64,000 bases of DNA from Paenibacillus sp. An7. Its GTDB lineage: Bacteria > Bacillota > Bacilli > Paenibacillales > Paenibacillaceae. The notes beneath the pieces were generated by a model. The model saw nothing but the letters and a program-made list of their open reading frames with translations, searched no databases and was not told the DNA's origin. Position numbers and translations under genes: made by a program. The stretch is taken from positions 118,170 through 182,169 of the forward strand of contig NZ_WTWX01000006.1 in the NCBI RefSeq assembly GCF_009870785.1, in the 5' to 3' direction. Below, in pieces: positions 8,390 through 17,136 of the stretch. Positions within the stretch are counted from its first letter, which is position 1, and every line of letters begins with the position of its first letter.

Positions 8390-8608
8390 ATGGAAAATCT
8401 AAACTTGGAAGAAATGGTCTATCTTATTACGAATATAGGTTTCCCAATGGCGGTGTGTGTTATTCTACTTCGCTATGTGCTGCAAACCATCGGGTCACGC
8501 CTTGATAAACTAGATAGTTCTTTACTGAGACTTAACCGGAGCATCAGAGAGCTGGGTACCGAAACGAAGGCAAAACATACAGCGTCTGAACGGAAAAAGG
8601 AAGAGTGA
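8390..8608 (+). CDS. YvrJ-like small membrane protein
   Basis: A 72-residue protein with AAAGGAGG seven to eight bases before ATG 8390. One membrane helix (residues about 10-32, ITNIGFPMAVCVILLRYVL) is followed by an amphipathic, probably coiled stretch (SRLDKLDSSLLRLNRSIREL) and a charged tail. The N-terminal NIGFPMAV pattern and layout resemble the YvrJ family and BhlA-type holin-like proteins. Role unknown. It is separated from its neighbours by more than 60 bases on each side. Confidence 0.65.
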   Translation: MENLNLEEMVYLITNIGFPMAVCVILLRYVLQTIGSRLDKLDSSLLRLNRSIRELGTETKAKHTASERKKEE

Positions 8609-8677
8609 TGAGACTCGTTCTGTTATACTGGGTCTTTGACAAACGTACTCCATCCCGAAAGGTTGATACAAAACAAG

Positions 8678-9214
8678 ATGAGAAAACAATTCCTACAAAT
8701 AAGTCTAATGGCAGCAGGACTGATTTTGTGTCTGTGTTTCCTGTCCGCATGTGACAAAGAAGCGGCTGAATCACATGTTCAAACTCCCCCTGCGCAGCAG
8801 GATAAAATCATTTATAAGCTGGAAGAAGAGAATGAAGCTGACCATGCTGAATGGGATGAAGAAAAGGAGCAGATAAATAAAGTAAGCACTCTTGTGTATA
8901 CACATTTGGAACAGGAGGGGAAAGAATTTACAGGAATAGCTGAGTTCTCGAACGAGTCGAATGAGCCGATCACTATTGAGATGAGACTGCCGCAAGAAGC
9001 AAAGCAGGCACTGTCGAAGCCACGCATCTCCGTGCTTGAAAGAAAATTAAAAACAACAGTATACGAAGTTTCATTTTCGGCTAATGAAGATTTCTTTAAA
9101 GACAACTCAAATACAGAAGTTTTTTATGAGCTTCAATGGAAGCAGCTTATAGGCGATACCATGCATACGATTACGAGGTTTGAAAGTTCGGTAGAAACAA
9201 GTGATCTTCTCTAG
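8678..9214 (+). CDS. Putative lipoprotein of unknown function
   Basis: The start chosen is ATG 8678 (MRKQFLQISLMAAG), which gives a proper lipoprotein signal: basic N-terminus, hydrophobic core and lipobox LSAC, with Cys at residue 27. TTG 8663, closer to AAAGG, is an alternative. The 179-residue protein then has an acidic, Glu-rich linker (EEENEADHAEWDEEKEQ) and a beta-rich domain containing FTGIAEFSNESNEPITIEM. No family recognised. It is likely anchored on the outer face of the membrane. Confidence 0.65.
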   Translation: MRKQFLQISLMAAGLILCLCFLSACDKEAAESHVQTPPAQQDKIIYKLEEENEADHAEWDEEKEQINKVSTLVYTHLEQEGKEFTGIAEFSNESNEPITIEMRLPQEAKQALSKPRISVLERKLKTTVYEVSFSANEDFFKDNSNTEVFYELQWKQLIGDTMHTITRFESSVETSDLL

Positions 9215-9327
9215 CTTACTTCCATATTATAACAACAGGCAAGCAACTCTCTGCGTTTCGAATTCTGTAAGAAGGGTAATTTTCAAACAAGAAGGTGACC
9301 ATACTACTTACGAAGGAGGAAATGATT

Positions 9328-9495
9328 ATGTTGAAAAAAAGAGGTTTGTTGTTAACAGCTGTTGGTGCTGGAGTGACATACTTGATGAGAAATAAAACGG
9401 CACGTGATAAAGTGTTTAACACAGTATCCGGTATGATGAGAAGTTCGCGTTCTTCCCACGGTGGACGAAAATCACCGCGCGTTGATTTGAACTAG
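9328..9495 (+). CDS. Small membrane-associated protein, 55 residues
   Basis: AAGGAGG at 9313-9319 places the start at ATG 9328 (spacing 8) rather than ATG 9322. The sequence MLKKRGLLLTAVGAGVTYLM is a short hydrophobic helix, followed by RNKTARDKVFNTV and a basic Ser/Arg tail. The layout resembles YtxH-like membrane-anchored small proteins, but it is too short for a firm assignment. It is closed by its own terminator. Confidence 0.65.
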   Translation: MLKKRGLLLTAVGAGVTYLMRNKTARDKVFNTVSGMMRSSRSSHGGRKSPRVDLN

Positions 9496-9510
9496 AAAGA
9501 TCGGTAGAAG

Positions 9511-9548
9511 ATAACTCGGCCATACTCGTGGTACGGGTTATTTTTTTT
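9511..9548 (+). terminator. Rho-independent terminator
   Basis: Stem ATAACTCG/CGGGTTAT (9511-9518 and 9534-9541) with inner CCA/TGG pairing, then a T8 run. Confidence 0.85.
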
Positions 9549-9651
9549 GCTTCCGTACTCGGCAGAACTGGATTAGCTGCACGTCAAATGGTAGACTGGT
9601 GCTAACTTACGTGAGGAAGAATGAAGGGAACAACAAGAAGGAAGTGACTTT

Positions 9652-10173
9652 ATGAGCAAGATTCAGTCCCCTGTGTTTGAACAGGTGTATAGCATTATGG
9701 AGGAATCGTTCCCTCTGATTGAATATCGCACGTTTGAAGGACAGCAAGCTTTGCTTGCGAATCCAAGCTATCGACTGCTCACCAAAGAGAATGACCTGGG
9801 TGAGGTCATCGCCTTTCTGGGCGGTTGGGAATTTGATGAATTCTGTTTTGTGGAGCACATCGCTGTAAAACCATCTATTCGCGGCGGCGGGCTGGGTAAG
9901 CAGCTGATGATGGACTTTATAGCCCAGATGGATAAACCGGTCGTGCTTGAAGTGGAACTGCCGGATGAAGAAATGAGTAAGAGAAGGATTGGATTTTATA
10001 AGCGGCTTGGTTTTCATCTGAATTCCTATCCCTATGTGCAGCCGCCGCTTCGAGCGGGACAACCCGATTTTCCTCTGATGGTAATGAGTTATCCAAATCT
10101 GCTTACAGAGGAGCAGTTTCAGTCTTACCGGGATACCCTGTATGCAGAGGTATATCAAGTAGAACCAAAATAG
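9652..10173 (+). CDS. GNAT-family N-acetyltransferase
   Basis: A 173-residue acetyltransferase. The acetyl-CoA site is visible as VEHIAVKPSIRGGGLGKQLM (V-x-x-x-x-R-G-x-G-x-G/A pattern) at about residues 66-85, and the C-terminal FYKRLGF at about 118-124 is the usual GNAT motif B. AGGAAG lies upstream of ATG 9652. The acceptor is unknown. It forms a single-gene unit closed by a terminator. Confidence 0.85.
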   Translation: MSKIQSPVFEQVYSIMEESFPLIEYRTFEGQQALLANPSYRLLTKENDLGEVIAFLGGWEFDEFCFVEHIAVKPSIRGGGLGKQLMMDFIAQMDKPVVLEVELPDEEMSKRRIGFYKRLGFHLNSYPYVQPPLRAGQPDFPLMVMSYPNLLTEEQFQSYRDTLYAEVYQVEPK

Positions 10174-10192
10174 AGAGCGATCAATCATTCAG

Positions 10193-10231
10193 ACCATTTT
10201 TCAGAGCAACTGCATGGGGAATGGTTTTTTT
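10193..10231 (+). terminator. Rho-independent terminator
   Basis: ACCATT (10193-10198) pairs with AATGGT (10220-10225), extended by G-U pairs, followed by T7. Confidence 0.75.
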
Positions 10232-10369
10232 GCTGCTTATATCAATTTTCAGGATTGGGAATTGTCATGTTTTCTTCCTTTTTTTAATCGGTCCGAAAAT
10301 AGATATTCTGTGATACAATAAACTCTCTATGACGGTAATATCGGTTACGAATATAACAGGAGGATTCAC

Positions 10370-10993
10370 ATGACAAAAGGCATGTTTATTGCGGTTGAGG
10401 GTCCAATAGGAGCTGGAAAAACGACGCTGTCGTCTATGCTTTCCAAGGAACTAGATATCCCCTTATTAAAAGAAATTGTAGAAGAGAATCCGTTTCTCGG
10501 AAAATTCTATGAAAATATAGATGAATGGAGCTTTCAGCTCGAAATGTTCTTTTTGTGTAATCGGTATAAGCAGTTGGAAGACACGACGACGAACTATATC
10601 CAGCATCACAAAAGAGTTATTTCCGATTATCATATCTATAAAAACTTGATTTTTGCACAGCGTACGCTGAAGGGTGTCAAAAGAGAGAAGTATCGCAAGA
10701 TCTATCACATCCTTACTGATGATCTTCCGAAACCAGATCTTATTATATATATCAGAGCGAATCTTGATACACTGCTTAAACGAATTGCCAAACGCGGTCG
10801 CTCTTTTGAACAGAAGATGGACCCTGCTTATCTAGAACAGCTTATTATAGATTACGATGAAGCAATGACGTCTCTTGCTGAGCGAGAGCCGGATACAAAA
10901 ATTATTACAATTGACGGTAATCAGATCGATTTTGTCGCAAGTCCTGAACAATTTGACCTGATTGTGTCTGAGATAAAGGAGTACATTCGATGA
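10370..10993 (+). CDS. dgk: Deoxyguanosine kinase (purine deoxynucleoside kinase)
   Basis: A 207-residue kinase of the deoxynucleoside salvage pathway. P-loop EGPIGAGKTTLSSML is at residues 10-24, followed by EIVEENPFLGKFYENIDEWSFQLEMFFLC, close to Bacillus Dgk, and the Arg-rich lid LLKRIAKRGRSFE. It phosphorylates deoxyguanosine (and related purine deoxynucleosides) in the cytoplasm. Its stop overlaps the start of dck by 4 bases (ATGA). The same two-gene arrangement exists near the origin in Bacillus. Confidence 0.9.
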   Translation: MTKGMFIAVEGPIGAGKTTLSSMLSKELDIPLLKEIVEENPFLGKFYENIDEWSFQLEMFFLCNRYKQLEDTTTNYIQHHKRVISDYHIYKNLIFAQRTLKGVKREKYRKIYHILTDDLPKPDLIIYIRANLDTLLKRIAKRGRSFEQKMDPAYLEQLIIDYDEAMTSLAEREPDTKIITIDGNQIDFVASPEQFDLIVSEIKEYIR

Positions 10994-11643
10994 ACGACTA
11001 TAACATCCCGCAGAATGCTTTGATTACGGTGGCGGGTACGGTAGGTGTAGGAAAATCCACCTTAACCGCTGCACTTGCGGATCGACTTCATTTCAAAACC
11101 TCTTTAGAGAAGGTGGATCATAACCCTTATTTGGAGAAGTTTTATCATGATTTCGAGAGATGGAGCTTCCATCTTCAGATTTATTTTTTAGCGGAACGTT
11201 TTAAAGAGCAAAAAAATATTTTTGAAGCAGGAGGAGGGTATGTTCAAGATCGTTCGATCTATGAAGATACGGGTATTTTTGCTCAAATGCATGCAGACAA
11301 AGGCACGATGAGTGTAACGGATTTTGAGACGTACACAAGCTTATTTGAAGCAATGGTGATGACTCCTTATTTCCCTCATCCAGATGTACTTATCTATCTC
11401 GAAGGAAGCCTGCCATCGATCTTGAACCGAATCAAAGAACGCGGCCGCGAGATGGAAATTCAGACAGATCCGTCCTATTGGGAAGAGATGCATGGACGTT
11501 ATGCGAAATGGATCGGTGAATTCAACGCTTGTCCTGTGCTCAAATTAAACATTGATGAGTATGATGTGCATGATCCTGCTTCCTTAGACAGCATACTCAC
11601 GGAAGTTGGAAAGACGATTACTAAGCATAGAAACAATAAGTAA
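10990..11643 (+). CDS. dck: Deoxyadenosine/deoxycytidine kinase
   Basis: A 217-residue paralogue of the preceding enzyme. P-loop VAGTVGVGKSTLTAAL is at about residues 14-29; DHNPYLEKFYHDFERWSFHLQ and QDRSIYEDTGIFA match the Bacillus Dck substrate-binding region; the lid is LNRIKERGREME. It phosphorylates deoxyadenosine and deoxycytidine. Translation is coupled to dgk through the ATGA overlap, and both share the terminator downstream. Confidence 0.92.
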   Translation: MNDYNIPQNALITVAGTVGVGKSTLTAALADRLHFKTSLEKVDHNPYLEKFYHDFERWSFHLQIYFLAERFKEQKNIFEAGGGYVQDRSIYEDTGIFAQMHADKGTMSVTDFETYTSLFEAMVMTPYFPHPDVLIYLEGSLPSILNRIKERGREMEIQTDPSYWEEMHGRYAKWIGEFNACPVLKLNIDEYDVHDPASLDSILTEVGKTITKHRNNK

Positions 11644-11654
11644 ATCTAGGAATA

Positions 11655-11695
11655 GGCTCCTCTCGGCACATGGGTGTATGAGAGGGGTCTTTTTT
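11655..11695 (+). terminator. Terminator of dgk-dck
   Basis: Ten-pair stem 11655-11664 with 11680-11689 (CTCCTCTC/GAGAGGGG core) and T6. Confidence 0.85.
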
Positions 11696-11942
11696 ATTTT
11701 ATTATTTTGAAGAGATGTAACAAAGTCGAAAAATAAGATATATCTTAAAAAATGAAATAAATAGAAAAATAATTTTCGTTTTGATGTATTTTTATGACTC
11801 TAATTCAGGTAAAAAGACTTATTCGTTATTTAACATAACATTACATATATACGTTTAAAGTTCTATCTTGTATAATACATTATTATTTATTTAGTACTTA
11901 GTCATAAATATTAGTACGGATTTAACCGAGATGGAGGGCTTC

Positions 11943-13295
11943 ATGGGACCAATTAAGACAAATGAAAAAGGCACGGGAACCAGCGAACGGTTCTCTTCTT
12001 CAAAAGGATTTATACTAGCCGCAATCGGCAGTGCAGTTGGACTTGGTAATATGTGGAAATTTCCTTATATCACAGGGGAAAATGGGGGCGCAGCCTTCTT
12101 CCTATTATTTATTGCATGTCTGATTGCAGTAGGACTTCCTGTTCTACTTGCTGAACTGTCAATCGGCCGTGCGGGCCGGGGAAGTGCAGCATCATCCTTC
12201 GTAAAAGCAGGGGGAGGAAGAATCTGGGGGAAACTAGGCTTTATCTCCGTTATTGCTCCTTTCCTAATCATGACGTTCTATATCTTAGTAGCTGGCTGGA
12301 CTCTTCACTATGCAGTACTGTCCTTTAGCGGGCAGATGAAGGCGGGAGTAGATTTCGATGCTCAGTTTGTTAAGTTTACAGGAAGTTACTTGCCTTTAAT
12401 CTGGGCATTTGTTGCGATGGCGATCGTAGCTTTGGTTGTTATAAAAGGGATATCTGGGGGAATTGAGAAGTTTAACAAAATACTCATTCCTGGAATGCTT
12501 GTTCTGCTTGTCATTCTTATGATTCGTTCGATTACACTGCCAGGTGCGATGGAAGGTGTGAATTTCTTCTTGGCTCCTGATTTCTCAAAGCTTTCTCCAG
12601 AGGCCGGACTTGTTGCACTAGGACACGCTTTCTTCTCTTTATCTTTGGGAATGGGTACAATGATTACGTACGGAGCATTCGTGGATCGGAATCAATCGCT
12701 AGGATCAGCCACTCTTGCTGTAGGTGTAGGTGATTTGATCTATGCTTTCATAGCCGGTCTGATTATTTTCCCGACAACATTTGCTTTTGGGATTGATCCG
12801 AGTTCCGGACCAGGGCTTGTATTTGTAGCTTTGCCGGCTGCTTTCTCAGCGATGCCGCTGGGCTGGTTGTTCGGAGGTCTGTTCTTTGTTCTGCTGGCAA
12901 TTGCCGCGCTGACTTCTCTAGTATCCTTGCTTCAAGTACCAGTTACGCATGCGATGGAAAAATGGAACTGGAGTCGTAACAATGCAGTGTGGATTCTTTC
13001 CCTGCTGATCTTCTTGGTGAGTATTCCTTCAGCTCTTTCCATGGGTCTGATGAAGATTAACATTGGGGAACGTAATTTCTTTGACTATGTAGATTTCTTT
13101 GCTTCGAACTGGCTGCTTCCTATTGGCGGACTCATTGTTACTCTATTTGCGGGATACTTTTGGAAGACGGCTGCAAAAGAAGCAGGCCTTACAGCAAAAT
13201 GGTTCCGCGTCTGGATGTTCATGCTTCGTTATGTGGCGCCGATTCTGATGATTTTCGTATTCTTACATTCAACTGGAATTTTAAAATTCGAATAA
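11943..13295 (+). CDS. Sodium:neurotransmitter-type amino acid symporter
   Basis: A 450-residue NSS/SNF-family transporter. GGAGGG at 11933 points to ATG 11943 rather than the in-frame ATG 11931. The N-terminal signature GSAVGLGNMWKFPYITGENGGAAF (sodium and substrate site of LeuT-fold helix 1) is clear, followed by PVLLAELSIGR. About eleven to twelve helices are present, typical of bacterial members such as TnaT and YocR. Substrate is probably an amino acid. It is a single-gene unit behind 240 bases of AT-rich DNA with a TATAAT at 11871-11876. Confidence 0.88.
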   Translation: MGPIKTNEKGTGTSERFSSSKGFILAAIGSAVGLGNMWKFPYITGENGGAAFFLLFIACLIAVGLPVLLAELSIGRAGRGSAASSFVKAGGGRIWGKLGFISVIAPFLIMTFYILVAGWTLHYAVLSFSGQMKAGVDFDAQFVKFTGSYLPLIWAFVAMAIVALVVIKGISGGIEKFNKILIPGMLVLLVILMIRSITLPGAMEGVNFFLAPDFSKLSPEAGLVALGHAFFSLSLGMGTMITYGAFVDRNQSLGSATLAVGVGDLIYAFIAGLIIFPTTFAFGIDPSSGPGLVFVALPAAFSAMPLGWLFGGLFFVLLAIAALTSLVSLLQVPVTHAMEKWNWSRNNAVWILSLLIFLVSIPSALSMGLMKINIGERNFFDYVDFFASNWLLPIGGLIVTLFAGYFWKTAAKEAGLTAKWFRVWMFMLRYVAPILMIFVFLHSTGILKFE

Positions 13296-13322
13296 AGCAG
13301 AAACAAAATATAACGAAATTTA

Positions 13323-13354
13323 AGGCTTCCCATTCTTACAGGGGGGCCTCTTTT
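13323..13354 (+). terminator. Rho-independent terminator
   Basis: AGGCTTCCC (13323-13331) pairs with GGGGGGCCT (13341-13349), followed by CTTTTC. Confidence 0.7.
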
Positions 13355-13484
13355 CATTATCTTATGAAGATGGATAGCAACAAACAACAAATTTCGACAA
13401 TTATCTCTGCATGCATCTGCTATATTGAAAATACATCTTTGAAAGATAGGGTGAAACTGTTCCTTCGAGAGGGGAGTTTCTACA

Positions 13485-14525
13485 ATGAAAAGTTTGCGAA
13501 GAATGGAGTTATTGATCATAAGTCTGCTAATGATTGTATTGACTTTGATTACAGTCATTTTGTTTTATATCCAGGGTAAAGAGCGTACCCCCATAGATCA
13601 CAGAAGTCCAGAGATAATCTCCGAATCATATGAGACCAAGCAGTATGCTTATTCAGAGGAGAGTGGGGATCAGGTAAAGGAACCAGCTAATCCCTATTTT
13701 CCTAATGATCTTGCTGTGCCGCTGACGTCTGATCAAGGCAGAATTAAAGATCAGATTTCTTTTGCGATACATTCGATCCGAAAGACAAGCATTTTGATCC
13801 ATACAAATGAGGGTGAAAAAACGTTTAGCACCCCACCCCAAAATAACAGCATGATACTCGAAGCATTTGGCAGCATTAATTTATCCACCGCCAAAGCCGA
13901 TATTCCCGAACCATCCGATGACGAAATTATTTACATTCGTTTTCATGCAGAAGACGTAGTGTACTCGGTTGCTTATGATCTGAATAGTAACACCTACCTG
14001 CTAGGTGGACGAAGATATTATGCTGCATATAACACGATAGTATATCTGAATTTATTTTGCCGGCCCAGCACAATCTTAGCTACGCTCGGTGAAATGAGGA
14101 TGGCGGACATGGAGACGGAAGATCCCTCAGAGTATGTAATTAATCAAAGTGTTCATTACAAGACGAGTGAACTCAAGGTGCAGAATCAGAACTTTGCTGA
14201 ATGGGATGATCAGATCAAGGGAGATCCTAAGTACATACAGCAGACGCATTTTTATTCGATTTTGGATGACAAAATCAAGACCATTCTTGTAGACGAGAAA
14301 AATGGTGTTTTATTTACGGGTTTAAGTGTCTTTTTTACGAAAGGCGAAGTAGAGACGGCTGATGGAATATCCATTGGCAGCAGCACGTATGATGTGGTAA
14401 GCCGGCTCGGAGAGCCGAGTAAAATGACCAAAAGTAGATGGAGCTACCAGGTGGATGAAAAGCATTATCTACATCTGTATATCAAAGAAAAGAAGGTTCA
14501 GTATATGTCACTTTCATTTCTTTAG
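13485..14525 (+). CDS. Membrane-anchored extracellular protein of unknown function
   Basis: A 346-residue protein starting after GAGGGGAG. One N-terminal membrane helix (about residues 8-28) is followed by a large soluble, probably external part. Near the C-terminus DGISIGSSTYDVVSRLGEPSK is followed by aromatic-rich strands (YLHLYIKEKKVQYMSLSF), a G-S-x(3-4)-V-x-x-x-LG-x-P pattern seen in small repeat domains of secreted Gram-positive proteins. No family recognised with certainty. It leads a run of three genes on the plus strand, 37 bases before the next. Confidence 0.6.
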   Translation: MKSLRRMELLIISLLMIVLTLITVILFYIQGKERTPIDHRSPEIISESYETKQYAYSEESGDQVKEPANPYFPNDLAVPLTSDQGRIKDQISFAIHSIRKTSILIHTNEGEKTFSTPPQNNSMILEAFGSINLSTAKADIPEPSDDEIIYIRFHAEDVVYSVAYDLNSNTYLLGGRRYYAAYNTIVYLNLFCRPSTILATLGEMRMADMETEDPSEYVINQSVHYKTSELKVQNQNFAEWDDQIKGDPKYIQQTHFYSILDDKIKTILVDEKNGVLFTGLSVFFTKGEVETADGISIGSSTYDVVSRLGEPSKMTKSRWSYQVDEKHYLHLYIKEKKVQYMSLSFL

Positions 14526-14562
14526 GCTGGAATCTTGATAGGTAATATGGAAAGGAGCTATT

Positions 14563-15084
14563 ATGTTTGACCCTACTGTTTTTGATAACTTAAAAGTAGC
14601 ACTGGAGAATGAGCTGTATGATATGGACAATTTAGATCAGCGTATATGCATAACGGGCAGAGTAGACCGGATGGAATTTGCGGTGATGTCACGATTATTT
14701 CGTATCCAGTTTCAATTAACGGACGATAATCTGATTACGGGTGAAATCGAACTTGCAGCTTCACTACAAGAGCTGGCCTCTGAAATTTTGGAACAGAAGG
14801 GCGCAGAGCCAGGATGTGTACTGACCATCAGATACAGAATGCCAATATCAAACCCCGATAAAAACTGTCCGCAGATTCAGCAGGTGATAGAGAAAATTTG
14901 GCCGAATCAGACGCTGACCCAGACGATTAGTTACGTATACGATCCAAGGAAGCTATCGCCGATGCTCAGTACAACCGAAATATTATTTCCTCGAAAAATT
15001 AATGAAGAACAGATAAATGATATTCCAGAACTAGCACTCTATGCCGTGCAAACAGTTCAGGAGCTGAGAGACCAAATAAAGTAA
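14563..15084 (+). CDS. Conserved-looking cytoplasmic protein of unknown function
   Basis: A 173-residue soluble protein with AAAGGAG upstream of ATG 14563. There is no signal peptide or membrane helix. The middle has alternating strands (ICITGRVDRMEFAVMSRLFRI) and the C-terminal half is helical (NEEQINDIPELALYAVQTVQE). I do not recognise the family. Position suggests expression with the upstream membrane protein. The codon use looks like the neighbours, so it is probably native. Confidence 0.55.
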   Translation: MFDPTVFDNLKVALENELYDMDNLDQRICITGRVDRMEFAVMSRLFRIQFQLTDDNLITGEIELAASLQELASEILEQKGAEPGCVLTIRYRMPISNPDKNCPQIQQVIEKIWPNQTLTQTISYVYDPRKLSPMLSTTEILFPRKINEEQINDIPELALYAVQTVQELRDQIK

Positions 15085-15155
15085 TCTTTACGCAAGGTTC
15101 CCTGTGCTGAATAACCGTGCTATAATCGAGTTTTGACAGGAGGAATGAATAAATA

Positions 15156-15791
15156 ATGGGCATTATGAAAATGAAACGCCGCTCACTTGATGCGCTGAAA
15201 GGAAACTGGGGAAAAGCCATCTTACTAACGGTCCTTATCTCCATAATTACCGTACTTATCCCAACAGCGATGGATATGCAAAGAAGTGGAGGGTTTGAGT
15301 CCTGGGTTAACGATGAGGCACCTGGGTCCCTTTTTAGTTTTGTATATGAGATTGTATTAATGCCGTTTTATGTCGGCGTATCATGGTTTTACATCAGTCT
15401 TATTAGGAAAGAAAAAGCACAGATCCGCAATATTTTTAAAATATACCAAGATGGTAGATTAACCTTAAAGTTAATATGGACGTATATTGTAATGATCTTC
15501 TTTATCCTGTTATGGACTCTGCTGCTCATCGTTCCAGGAATTATTAAAAGTATTTCTTATTCGCAGACGTTGTACGTATTAAGGGATCATCCTGAATATT
15601 CAGCAACCCAAGCGATCACGGAGAGCAGAAGACTTATGGACGGATATAAGTGGAAATATGTTTTGTTCCTTCTTAGCTTTATTGGATGGTTTTTGTTAAC
15701 AGCTGTAACCTTTGGACTTGCTTGGTTCTTTGTAGGACCTTATTTCTCAGCAGCACAAGCTGTATTCTATGATGAACTCAAAGAGCAATAG
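15156..15791 (+). CDS. DUF975 family integral membrane protein
   Basis: A 211-residue membrane protein. The N-terminal MKMKRRSLDALKGNWGKAILLTVL and the central IWTYIVMIFFILLWTLLLIVPGIIKSISYSQ match DUF975, as does MDGYKWKYVLFLLSFIGW near the C-terminus. Four to five membrane helices. ATG 15156 lies about 10 bases after AGGAGG; ATG 15165 is an alternative. Function of the family is not established. Confidence 0.8.
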   Translation: MGIMKMKRRSLDALKGNWGKAILLTVLISIITVLIPTAMDMQRSGGFESWVNDEAPGSLFSFVYEIVLMPFYVGVSWFYISLIRKEKAQIRNIFKIYQDGRLTLKLIWTYIVMIFFILLWTLLLIVPGIIKSISYSQTLYVLRDHPEYSATQAITESRRLMDGYKWKYVLFLLSFIGWFLLTAVTFGLAWFFVGPYFSAAQAVFYDELKEQ

Positions 15792-15833
15792 ATTACCTTA
15801 ACGTACCTCTTACCCTAAGACTTTTTAGAAATG

Positions 15834-15884
15834 AAAAAGCTGACGCCTTAGGAAACGGAAGTTCCTAAAGCATCAGCTTTTTTT
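15834..15884. terminator. Bidirectional terminator between convergent genes
   Basis: A long near-perfect hairpin: AAAAAGCTGACGCCTTAGGAA at 15834-15854 against 15862-15882, with A-run and T-run at its ends. The stop codon of the minus-strand hydrolase gene lies inside the right arm. Confidence 0.9.
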
Positions 15885-16913
15885 AGTCCATTGCTTTGCT
15901 GCAAGCAGAAGTTCCATTCCCATGGTAGTCGGGTTTAGATGACTGTGATTACGAATATTTGATAAGATCACCACACCAAACGGCAGATCAGGACGAAAAC
16001 CTATGAAACTTTGATATCCATGAGTGCCAGCGCTGTGATAGAGAATTCCTTCTTGTGCATTCTGATGCCAGCCTAACCCGATTCTGAATTGGTTATTTTT
16101 TTGGAAATAGTTTTTTTGGGTAATAGAATAAATATCAAAAATTTCCCTATTTGGATGTACACCCATATGGGCTGAAAGAAAAGTCAGCAGATCACTAGCT
16201 GTAGAACGGAGTGCACCCGTACCGGGAAAATCATGCAGCTCTATTGGTGGAGCAGCAACGCGTCCTCTGTATCCAGGAACGAGTCTTGTTATCCCTTCGT
16301 TTTTGAGATGAATAGAAGTGTCTGGCATTTCTAAGGGGATGGTAATCATGTCTTGTACAGCGTGTTCATAAGAAGTCTGCATCTCTGTAGCAAGAATATG
16401 ACCAAGCAGACCGATCCCGGCATTGGAGTAACGGTAAGTCTTTCCTACACTTTCAGCGGTAGCGCGCCGTAAGTAGAAAGCAGCTTCAGACAAATTGAAA
16501 GTGGAACAGGAGTCACGGCTTTTCTCAGAATCGAATAAGTTACGGATTTTTCTCCAGATTTGCTTTTCCGGAAGACCCGAGGTATGCGTCGCCAGATGAC
16601 GAAATGTAACCGGTGAGTTTGGAGGGAGAAGCGGGATATATTGTCCTAACGAATCATCGATATCAAGGAAACGGTCATGATGTAAATGTGCTAGTAATGT
16701 CGTCGTGAATAGTTTTGTAATAGACCCGATTTCATAGATAAGTTCACTGTAGTTTGTCGTAGTATAGGGATGGATATCACCTATTCCATAGACTCGTCTT
16801 TCGTTTCCGTACACGGTTCCAATAACAAGTACGGACTCTTTATGTTTGTTATAATAGGTTTCGAGATTCCGATTAACCATACTTTGGATGATTTGTGACA
16901 AATACGGACTCAC
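15873..16913 (-). CDS. Serine hydrolase of the class C beta-lactamase fold
   Basis: A 346-residue protein starting at GTG 16913, 11 bases after AAAGGAG. The active-site S-x-x-K is GSITK (Ser64, Lys67), the second motif is YSN in YRYSNAGIGLLGH, and the third is the H-S-A-G variant in YHSAGTHGYQSF. This set is typical of esterases, DD-peptidases and beta-lactamase-related proteins rather than resistance enzymes. No signal peptide or lipobox is visible, so it appears cytoplasmic unless the start is mis-set. Substrate unknown. Confidence 0.85.
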   Translation of the reverse strand: MSPYLSQIIQSMVNRNLETYYNKHKESVLVIGTVYGNERRVYGIGDIHPYTTTNYSELIYEIGSITKLFTTTLLAHLHHDRFLDIDDSLGQYIPLLPPNSPVTFRHLATHTSGLPEKQIWRKIRNLFDSEKSRDSCSTFNLSEAAFYLRRATAESVGKTYRYSNAGIGLLGHILATEMQTSYEHAVQDMITIPLEMPDTSIHLKNEGITRLVPGYRGRVAAPPIELHDFPGTGALRSTASDLLTFLSAHMGVHPNREIFDIYSITQKNYFQKNNQFRIGLGWHQNAQEGILYHSAGTHGYQSFIGFRPDLPFGVVILSNIRNHSHLNPTTMGMELLLAAKQWTKKS

Positions 16914-17136
16914 GATTCGGTATGCTCCTTTGGAAAAAAGTTGTATGTAGTTATTACGTTTATTTTATCTGAATTGTAACCTCGTTGTCATTCAACAGAT
17001 AGTGAATTCCTTTAATCTTATATCTGGGGCTAAGAAATAACCACAAATTATGACAATTCCTCTTTTACGTCAAGTGGAATCGACAGCGAATGTAGAAGAC
17101 TATGGCGTAAAAGAATCTATCATATTATAGAAAGAA

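Noticed and set aside
8269..8505. 78-residue frame overlapping the YvrJ-like gene
   Set aside because: It lacks a ribosome site and overlaps a gene with a strong one in another frame.
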